This document shows, piece by piece, positions 8,081 through 13,498 of a stretch of DNA of 13,498 nucleotides. A program made the translations under genes and the position numbers. The notes under the pieces are model-generated. The model did no database searches. It saw only the letters and a list, made by a program, of their open reading frames with translations, and was not told the origin of the DNA. Position 1 is the first letter of the stretch; the number at the start of each line of letters is the position of its first letter. The DNA comes from Bacteroidales bacterium UBA1179 (lineage in GTDB: Bacteria; Bacteroidota; Bacteroidia; Bacteroidales; Bacteroidaceae). The stretch spans positions 16,780-30,277 of the forward strand of contig DBYT01000038.1 in assembly GCA_002309915.1 (NCBI GenBank), written 5' to 3'.

Positions 8081-8102
8081 TTATTAATATTTATATTAAT
8101 AA
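8081..8102. repeat. AT-only palindrome between the barrel gene and the terminator
   Basis: TTATTAATAT at 8081-8090 and ATATTAATAA at 8093-8102 are perfect reverse complements separated by two bases, giving a 10-base-pair, purely A/T hairpin or a near-perfect palindrome. It begins five bases after the barrel stop codon, and its last two bases are the first two of the following GC-rich terminator stem. It could be an mRNA 3'-end stabiliser, a protein-binding site, or a chance product of AT-rich spacer. Confidence 0.6.
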
Positions 8103-8140
8103 GGTGGACGGAGATAATTTTTTATGTCTGTCCACCTTTT
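8101..8140 (+). terminator. Terminator after the barrel gene, before topA
   Basis: AAGGTGGACGGA (8101-8112) pairs with TCTGTCCACCTT (8127-8138) as a 12-base-pair stem with one G-U pair and a 14-base loop, followed by a short T-run (8137-8140). It sits 24 bases after the barrel stop codon and marks the end of the 1747-8076 unit. Its AA/TT base pairs and A-rich left flank could make it weakly bidirectional. Confidence 0.75.
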
Positions 8141-8159
8141 CTATATGTTTTTTTTGTTC

Positions 8160-8167
8160 TACTTTTG
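8160..8167 (+). promoter_or_regulatory. Likely -7 promoter element of topA-aroK-argB
   Basis: TACTTTTG at 8160-8167 matches TAnnTTTG exactly, and follows a T-rich stretch (8148-8155). The -33 element is not obvious: the region near 8133-8140 is the right arm of the terminator. Transcription would begin near 8171-8175, leaving a leader of about 35 bases. A small hairpin, CGCC-TTTAGG-GGCG (8171-8184), would lie at the very 5' end of that leader. Confidence 0.55.
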
Positions 8168-8206
8168 CCGCGCCTTTAGGGGCGTCAATACTAATATAAG
8201 AATATC

Positions 8207-10549
8207 ATGCAGAAGAATCTGGTAATTGTGGAGTCTCCGGCCAAGGCCAAGACAATCGAGAAGTTTCTGGGAGCCGATTACAAAGTGATGTCAAGTTACG
8301 GACATATCTGTGACCTGAAGAAAAAGGACCTGAGCATCAACATTGATACGTTTGAACCTATATATGAAATACCTTCGGACAAGAAGAAGGTGGTAAGTGA
8401 ACTCAAGGAGGCAGCCAAGAAGGCCGAAATGGTATGGCTGGCATCCGATGAGGACCGCGAGGGAGAGGCCATCAGCTGGCATCTGTTCGAGACCCTGGGT
8501 CTCAAACCTGAGAAGACCAAGCGTATCGTATTCCACGAGATAACAAAGAACGCCATACTGCACGCCATAGAGACCCCGCGTGACATAGATACCAATCTGG
8601 TATATGCACAGCAGGCACGCCGCGTGCTGGACCGTATAGTAGGTTTCAAGCTTTCACCCATTCTTTGGCGCAAGGTAAAGCCCGCCCTTTCGGCAGGTCG
8701 TGTACAGTCAGTAGCAGTACGTCTGATTGTGGAGCGTGAGCGTGAAATCAAGGACTTTGTTCCCGAGGCATCATACAGGGTAGTGGCAATATTCCGTCTT
8801 GAGGGCGCTAACGGCCAGGTACAGGATGTACGCGCCGATTACAGTGAGCGTTTCAAGACCAAGAAAGAGGCTTATGCCTTCCTTGAGAAGTGCAAGGGTG
8901 CCGATTTCAAGGTAAAGGATATCACCACCAAGCCGCTCAGAAAACTGCCTGCACCTCCGTTCACTACATCAACCATGCAGCAGGAGGCAACACGTAAGTT
9001 CGGATTCACCGTAATGCAGACCATGATGCTTGCACAGCGTCTGTATGAGTCAGGTAAGATCACGTACATGCGTACCGACTCAGTAAACCTGTCAACCCTC
9101 TGCATAGACTCATGCCGCAAGGCCATCACCGAGTCCATGGGCGAGGAGTACGTAAAGAGCCGTCAGTACACACAGAAGGCCAAAGGTGCTCAGGAGGCAC
9201 ACGAGGCTATCCGTCCTACCTACATGGACAACCAGACAATTGACGGTACCGCCCCTGAGAAGCGCCTTTACGAGCTTATCTGGAAGCGCACCATCGCATC
9301 CCAGATGGCCGATGCCGAAATCGAGAAGACAACGGTATCAATTACCGCACCCAAGTTGGACGGCGAGTTCACCGTAACCGGCGAGACAGTCAAGTTTGAC
9401 GGTTTCCTGCGCGTTTACCGCGAGAGCCGTGACGATGATTCAAATGATTCACAGGAGACACAGGGTCTGCCCGAGTTCAAGAAGGGCCAGGCACTGGAGT
9501 TCAGCCAGATATCAGCTTTTGAGCGTTTCACCCAGCATCCTCAGCGTTTCAACGAGGCTGCCCTGGTACACAAGATGGAGGAGCTTGGTATAGGCCGTCC
9601 TTCTACATACGCTCCTACAATCGGTACCATCCAGCAGCGTGAGTATGTACTGCGTGAGGATATTGAGGGAACCAAGCGTGAGTGTGACACACTCCGTCTG
9701 GAGAACGGTGAGATCAAGGAGCAGACCATTACCGAGGTTTACGGCACCGAGAAGTCAAAACTGGTACCCACCGATATAGGTATGGTTGTAAACGACTTCC
9801 TGATTGAGTACTTCCCCGACATCATGAACTACAACTTCACCGCTCAGGTAGAGAAGGAGTTCGATGATATAGCCGATGGCGACAAGCAGTGGAAGAGTGT
9901 TATCAGCACTTTCTATGACAAGTTCAGCCCGGCAGTAAACAATGCCATGACCCTTAAGAATGAGCATAAGGTAGGTGAGCGCATACTGGGTAACGATCCC
10001 ATATCGGGCAAACCTGTATCGGTCAAGATAGGCCGTTACGGTCCCATTGTCCAGATAGGCAGTGCCGAGGATGATGACAAACCCCGCTTTGCACAGATGA
10101 AGAAGGGCCAGACCATTGAGACCATCACTCTTGACGAGGCTCTTGAGTTGTTCCGCCTGCCGCGTACACTTGGTGAGTTTGAGGGAAGTGAGGTTACCAT
10201 CGGCACAGGAAGGTTCGGACCTTACATCCGTCATGACAAGTTCTATGTGTCACTGACCGGTGTGGCTGATCCTCTGACCATCACATTCGAGGAGGCTGTA
10301 CACCTTATTCAGAGCAAGCGTGAAAGTGAGTCAAAGAAGGTACTCAAGTCATTCCCCGGCAATCCGGATATGGAGGTGATGAACGGCCGTTACGGTGCCT
10401 ACATCGCTTATCAGGGAAGCAATTACAAGATTCCCAGAAACATGGATCCCACCACTCTGACCGAGGAGGAGTGCCAGGATATCATCAAGCGCCAGATTGA
10501 GAAGACCGGACAGGCTCCCAAGCGCCGCATATTCAAGACCAAGAAATGA
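8207..10549 (+). CDS. topA: DNA topoisomerase I (type IA)
   Basis: TopA relaxes negatively supercoiled DNA by transient single-strand breakage and balances gyrase. The 780-residue protein starts with the Toprim domain: ESPAKAKTI (9-17, catalytic E9) and the acidic SDEDREGEA segment (80-88; D81, D83 and E85 for metal binding). The core follows, with the active-site tyrosine in GKITYMRTDS (Y287, with R289 next to it), and HKMEELGIGRPSTYAPTI further on. The last ~170 residues hold repeats of the Toprim-C type (for example VKIGRYGPIVQIG and VTIGTGRFGPYIR) and end in a basic tail, KRRIFKTKK. No four-cysteine zinc fingers like those of the E. coli enzyme are seen, which is normal for many phyla. 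The ATG at 8207 gives the expected N-terminus. Its stop overlaps the aroK start (ATGA, 10546-10549). Confidence 0.97.
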   Translation: MQKNLVIVESPAKAKTIEKFLGADYKVMSSYGHICDLKKKDLSINIDTFEPIYEIPSDKKKVVSELKEAAKKAEMVWLASDEDREGEAISWHLFETLGLKPEKTKRIVFHEITKNAILHAIETPRDIDTNLVYAQQARRVLDRIVGFKLSPILWRKVKPALSAGRVQSVAVRLIVEREREIKDFVPEASYRVVAIFRLEGANGQVQDVRADYSERFKTKKEAYAFLEKCKGADFKVKDITTKPLRKLPAPPFTTSTMQQEATRKFGFTVMQTMMLAQRLYESGKITYMRTDSVNLSTLCIDSCRKAITESMGEEYVKSRQYTQKAKGAQEAHEAIRPTYMDNQTIDGTAPEKRLYELIWKRTIASQMADAEIEKTTVSITAPKLDGEFTVTGETVKFDGFLRVYRESRDDDSNDSQETQGLPEFKKGQALEFSQISAFERFTQHPQRFNEAALVHKMEELGIGRPSTYAPTIGTIQQREYVLREDIEGTKRECDTLRLENGEIKEQTITEVYGTEKSKLVPTDIGMVVNDFLIEYFPDIMNYNFTAQVEKEFDDIADGDKQWKSVISTFYDKFSPAVNNAMTLKNEHKVGERILGNDPISGKPVSVKIGRYGPIVQIGSAEDDDKPRFAQMKKGQTIETITLDEALELFRLPRTLGEFEGSEVTIGTGRFGPYIRHDKFYVSLTGVADPLTITFEEAVHLIQSKRESESKKVLKSFPGNPDMEVMNGRYGAYIAYQGSNYKIPRNMDPTTLTEEECQDIIKRQIEKTGQAPKRRIFKTKK

Positions 10550-11082
10550 TAAGGGTATTCCTTATGGGCTTTATGGGGGCTGGCAAGACCACCCTCGGCA
10601 AGGCCTTGGCTAAGGACCTGGATGTCTCGTTCATAGACCTGGACCAGTATATAGAGCGCAGGTATATGAAGAGCGTAAGCCAGATATTCGCCACGCGTGG
10701 CGAGCAGGGATTCCGCGAGATAGAAAGCCGTATGCTGCGTGAGGTAGGCGATTTCGATGACGTGATAGTATCATGCGGAGGCTCCACACCGCTCATCGGT
10801 GATAATATGGACTACATGCTGCAGCATGGACAGACCGTCTATCTGAAATGTGACAACGACACTCTTCTGCGCCGTCTTAAGGTGGCCCGTTCACAGCGTC
10901 CGCTGATTGCATCCAAGACCGATGAGCAGCTGGCCGATTTCATCGAAAGCGAGACCAGACGCCGCGAGCCCGGATACCTGAGAGCCCAGTACATCTGTCC
11001 CGGAGACCGTCTGGAGTCACGTGACCAGATATCGGACACAATTACATATTTGAAACAACTGTTGGACCTTAAGAAAGATTGA
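10546..11082 (+). CDS. aroK: Shikimate kinase
   Basis: The enzyme phosphorylates shikimate to shikimate 3-phosphate using ATP, the fifth step of the chorismate pathway, in the cytoplasm. The 178 residues show the Walker A loop GFMGAGKTT (8-16), FIDLD with D31/D33 for Mg2+ and shikimate, FREIE with R57, the CGGS glycine pair (G78-G79), the lid arginine in SQRPL (R118) and the ETRRREP stretch (136-142) whose arginine contacts substrate. This is the full expected set. Its ATG overlaps the topA stop by four bases, so it is probably translated by coupling to topA; argB begins six bases after its stop. Confidence 0.96.
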   Translation: MIRVFLMGFMGAGKTTLGKALAKDLDVSFIDLDQYIERRYMKSVSQIFATRGEQGFREIESRMLREVGDFDDVIVSCGGSTPLIGDNMDYMLQHGQTVYLKCDNDTLLRRLKVARSQRPLIASKTDEQLADFIESETRRREPGYLRAQYICPGDRLESRDQISDTITYLKQLLDLKKD

Positions 11083-11088
11083 CCATAT

Positions 11089-11862
11089 ATGAAAAAGTCA
11101 CTTGTCATTGTAAAGGTGGGCGGCAAGATAGTTGAGCAGCCCGAGACTCTGGAGCGTCTGCTCAAGGATTTCAAGGCTATTCCCGGTGCCAAACTGCTGG
11201 TACACGGAGGCGGCCGTTCGGCCACTGCCATGGCGAGCCGTCTGGGCATAGAGAGCAAGATGGTGGACGGACGCCGTATCACCGATGCCGATATGCTTGA
11301 CGTGGTGACTATGGTCTATGGAGGTCTGGTAAACAAGAATATCGTTGCCAAACTGCAGGCCGAGGGCATCAACGCCATAGGTCTTACAGGTACCGACTGC
11401 AACGTTATGCAGTCCGATAAGCGTCCCGTCAAGGATATAGACTACGGCTTTGTGGGTGATGTGAAGGCTGTCAATGCCGAGTTCCTGGCAAGCCTGATAG
11501 AGAAGGGTGTAGTTCCTGTCCTGGCTCCGCTTACACATGACGGTAAGGGCCAGCTCCTGAACACCAATGCCGATACCATTGCCGGTGAGGCAGCCAAGGC
11601 TTTGGCGTCATACTTCAAGGTAACCCTGATTTTCTGCTTCGAGAAGCCGGGTGTGCTGCTGCATGAGGATGATGACAACAGTGTTATTCCCTATATCTCA
11701 TACTACGATTTCCCGCGTCTGGTACAGGATGGCACCATAAGCGGCGGCATGATTCCCAAGATCCAGAATGCGTTCAACGCACTGCAGGCCGGAGTATCAT
11801 CGGTCCTTATTACCAAGGCCGAATCACTGGACAAGCTCACCGGCACCACTATCGCTCTGTGA
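11089..11862 (+). CDS. argB: N-acetylglutamate (or N-succinylglutamate) kinase
   Basis: This amino-acid-kinase-fold enzyme phosphorylates N-acylglutamate in the second step of arginine synthesis. Visible are the ATP-site VKVGGKI (8-14, K9), VHGGGR (38-43), GRRIT (61-65), NTNAD (158-162, D162) and GGMIPKI (219-225, K224); 257 residues is normal. The CFEKPGVL segment (183-190) replaces the more usual (T/S)D.PG(V/I)L and is, as I recall, the Bacteroidota form. Bacteroides fragilis makes arginine through N-succinyl rather than N-acetyl intermediates, so the true substrate here may be N-succinylglutamate; sequence alone does not decide. No N-terminal extension of the arginine-sensitive hexameric type is seen, so strong arginine feedback is less likely. 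It follows aroK by six bases, and its 3' end overlaps the convergent protease gene by 39 bases. Confidence 0.93.
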   Translation: MKKSLVIVKVGGKIVEQPETLERLLKDFKAIPGAKLLVHGGGRSATAMASRLGIESKMVDGRRITDADMLDVVTMVYGGLVNKNIVAKLQAEGINAIGLTGTDCNVMQSDKRPVKDIDYGFVGDVKAVNAEFLASLIEKGVVPVLAPLTHDGKGQLLNTNADTIAGEAAKALASYFKVTLIFCFEKPGVLLHEDDDNSVIPYISYYDFPRLVQDGTISGGMIPKIQNAFNALQAGVSSVLITKAESLDKLTGTTIAL

Positions 11863-12654
11863 TTCTTCCACAGCTGCGGCTTTCTGGAGTTCCTGCTCTT
11901 TCTTGATTTTGGCGTAGTATCTGTTGATCCAGATACATGATACTACGCAGATGAGAGTGAATGATATGAGCAGTATCACGCCCAATGTGCTGTTCAGACT
12001 AAACTCTCCTTCTCCTTCAGTGCCTACACTCATCAATACGAATGATATCGTGTTGTTGATTATGTGAATGCAGATAGGAACAAGCAGGCTTCCTGTCTTG
12101 CAGTATATCCAACCAAGGAATATGCCGGCCGGCATGGCGAATACAATCTGAACGGGATTGATATGAATGATTGCGAACAGGGCTGATGAAATGATTATAC
12201 CCCACCACATGCTCTTGGTAGCCTTGGCCATCTCCTTGAGAATGACGCGACGCATTATCATCTCCTCCATTATTGGGCCTACAATGCCTATGCCCAGGAA
12301 TCCGGTTAATGTTCCTGCCATAGCCTGGAACTGCTCCTCAAGGGTGTTTGGTATTTCAAACTGTGAAGACACAAGTTCAACGGCATACATTCCGCTCATG
12401 GCGAATACTATTGAGATAAAGAGCACATCGGCAGGCACTTTCTTGAACAGTTCCCTAATGCTGCAGTACTTGAGTAACAGAAGTATCACGATTACCAGAA
12501 AGTCCGATATCAGAAGAGCCGGACCCATGGTGTTGGTCATCGCGTCCATCATGCTCATTCCCTGAACCATTCCTGCAATCAGGAATAAGAGTGTCACTAA
12601 AAGCTGGGCGGCAAAGAAGACGCCGATAGATACGAGTGTCCTTTTGATTTTCAT
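11824..12654 (-). CDS. CPBP-family (Abi/CAAX) intramembrane metalloprotease
   Basis: The 276-residue polytopic membrane protein has the three CPBP motifs in order: EExxxR as EEMIMR (130-135), FxxxH as FAIIH (160-164) and HxxxN as HIINN (197-201), so the glutamate and histidine residues of the presumed metal site are all present. Hydrophobic segments occur near 8-30, 45-61, 76-95, 115-129, 150-163, 168-186, 190-210 and 223-243, followed by a charged cytoplasmic-looking tail. The family includes prenyl-CAAX proteases and bacterial proteins linked to bacteriocin immunity or anti-sigma cleavage; the substrate here is unknown. Its ATG is one base after the ribF stop, so it is co-transcribed with ribF and likely translationally coupled. 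The last 12 residues (SQSDSGAGELVQ) are encoded antisense to the end of argB. Confidence 0.9.
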   Translation of the reverse strand: MKIKRTLVSIGVFFAAQLLVTLLFLIAGMVQGMSMMDAMTNTMGPALLISDFLVIVILLLLKYCSIRELFKKVPADVLFISIVFAMSGMYAVELVSSQFEIPNTLEEQFQAMAGTLTGFLGIGIVGPIMEEMIMRRVILKEMAKATKSMWWGIIISSALFAIIHINPVQIVFAMPAGIFLGWIYCKTGSLLVPICIHIINNTISFVLMSVGTEGEGEFSLNSTLGVILLISFTLICVVSCIWINRYYAKIKKEQELQKAAAVEESQSDSGAGELVQ

Positions 12655-12655
12655 A

Positions 12656-13498
12656 TTATCCTATATTAATGGTTTGTCTAACTTTATTGCGGTCGGCCTC
12701 AAGTTGGGCAGCCAGCTCCTGAGGAGACTCAAACCTGCGTTCCGGACGCAGGAAATCCACGAACTCCAATGTCAGCTCATGGAAGTATATGTCGCGGTCA
12801 AATCCCAGAAGGTGGGCTTCGATAGTTCGGGCCTTACCCTCAAATGTGGGGCGGAAACCTATATTGAGCATGGCGGGCCATGTCTCTCCGTCAACCTTTG
12901 CCAAGGCTGAATATACTCCGTCGGCCGGAATCTGCATGAATTCGCAGTAGGGGCCCAGGTTTGCGGTGGGGAATCCCATCTTACGTCCGTTCTGCAATCC
13001 GTGAATTACCGTGCCGCTTATGGTATACCGGTAACCCAGCATATCGTTTGCCGCTTTTACATTACCTGCCACAAGTTCGCGGCGTATGCGTGAACTGCTT
13101 ATAGGCGAACCTTCATAGAGGTAGGCATCGGCCGGGATCACCTCCATACCTATTTCATCGCCTATGCGGCGGTAGTCATCGACAGTAAGGTTGGTGTCAT
13201 GGCCAAAGTGATGGTCATGTCCTACGAGCAGGGTGCTTACTCCCAGTTTTTTCTGCAGGAAATCTGTCATGAATGTGCGGGCATCCAGGGCGGCAAGTGC
13301 AGTTGTAAAGTGAAGCGGGAAACAGTAGTCTATGCCGGTCAGTTCCAACTGGCGCATCTTGTCCTCGGGGGTGGAGAGCAGGCGCGGGCGGTAATCGGAC
13401 TGAAGTATCTGGCGCGGATGCTCGGGAAAAGTTATGGCCATACTCTTGAGCCCACGCTGTGCGGCAATGGTCTTGAGTTCCTCCAACAGGTGTACGTG
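12656..13498 (-). CDS. ribF: Bifunctional riboflavin kinase / FMN adenylyltransferase, 5' end outside window
   Basis: RibF converts riboflavin to FMN and then FAD. The visible 280 codons are open to the right edge (upstream residues read H-V-H-L-L-E-E-L), and about 25-35 N-terminal residues, including the first nucleotide-binding GxxDGxHxGH motif, lie outside. Numbering from the first visible residue, the adenylyltransferase domain shows FPEHP (24-28), GHDHHFG (93-99) and SSSRIR (134-139). The riboflavin-kinase domain shows GRKMGFPTANL (171-181), GVYS, NIGFRPTFEG (212-221) and the IEAHLL segment with the likely catalytic Glu (~227). A TTG at 13484-13486 is not the start, because the reading frame and family similarity continue past it. 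The stop codon is followed after one base by the protease gene. Confidence 0.93.
   Translation of the reverse strand, partial: HVHLLEELKTIAAQRGLKSMAITFPEHPRQILQSDYRPRLLSTPEDKMRQLELTGIDYCFPLHFTTALAALDARTFMTDFLQKKLGVSTLLVGHDHHFGHDTNLTVDDYRRIGDEIGMEVIPADAYLYEGSPISSSRIRRELVAGNVKAANDMLGYRYTISGTVIHGLQNGRKMGFPTANLGPYCEFMQIPADGVYSALAKVDGETWPAMLNIGFRPTFEGKARTIEAHLLGFDRDIYFHELTLEFVDFLRPERRFESPQELAAQLEADRNKVRQTINIG

Noticed and set aside
8171..8184. Small CGCC/GGCG hairpin in the topA leader as a riboswitch or attenuator
   Set aside because: Only four base pairs and at the predicted 5' end; too small to support a regulatory RNA.
9755..10234. 159-codon open frame on the minus strand inside topA
   Set aside because: It lies wholly antisense to a conserved gene, has no recognisable motif, and looks like a by-product of topA codon use.
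12167..12565. 132-codon plus-strand open frame inside the CPBP protease gene
   Set aside because: Antisense to clear membrane-protease motifs and without recognisable content.
13484..13486. TTG as the start of RibF
   Set aside because: The frame stays open to the window edge and the residues upstream (HVHLL) fit the RibF family, whose N-terminal nucleotide-binding motif lies further out.

Overview
The window looks like ordinary chromosome of a Bacteroidales bacterium (Bacteroidota), perhaps Prevotellaceae-like; genus is not resolved. The evidence is: TAnnTTTG (-7) promoter elements, no purine-rich Shine-Dalgarno sites before the starts, a fused SpmA-SpmB protein, Bacteroidota-style YbeY and RibF sequence motifs, and a topA-aroK-argB cluster. 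Ten protein genes are supported, nine complete and one cut by the right edge. No rRNA, tRNA, CRISPR array, insertion sequence or transposase was found, and no gap between genes exceeds about 130 bases.

Layout. (1) 76-1656 (+): a secreted DUF4419 protein with a C-terminal carboxypeptidase-regulatory-like domain. It has its own likely promoter and is closed by a very strong hairpin terminator (1678-1714). Its codons look more AT-rich than those of the genes that follow. (2) 1747-8076 (+): a tightly spaced four-gene unit: SpmA/SpmB-type membrane protein, the rRNA maturation nuclease YbeY, a ~1000-residue exported TPR protein, and an outer-membrane beta-barrel whose start overlaps the TPR stop codon. 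It ends at an AT-rich palindrome abutting a GC-rich terminator (8081-8140). (3) 8207-11862 (+): topA, aroK and argB, with a TAnnTTTG promoter before topA. topA and aroK overlap by four bases (ATGA); aroK and argB are six bases apart. (4) 12656-13498 and 11824-12654 (-): ribF (5' end outside the window) and a CPBP-family membrane protease one base behind it. The protease gene's 3' end overlaps the 3' end of argB by 39 bases, tail to tail.

How the genes work together. YbeY (ribosome maturation), TopA (supercoiling), AroK (chorismate pathway), ArgB (arginine) and RibF (FMN/FAD) are housekeeping functions. The coupled TPR/barrel pair is the most interesting part: an exported repeat protein and a plugless barrel made as a translationally coupled pair suggest an uncharacterised cell-envelope complex. 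The DUF4419 protein is the most accessory-looking gene. I see no clear new defence, mobile or biosynthetic system, so the findings are modest and mostly need comparative checks.
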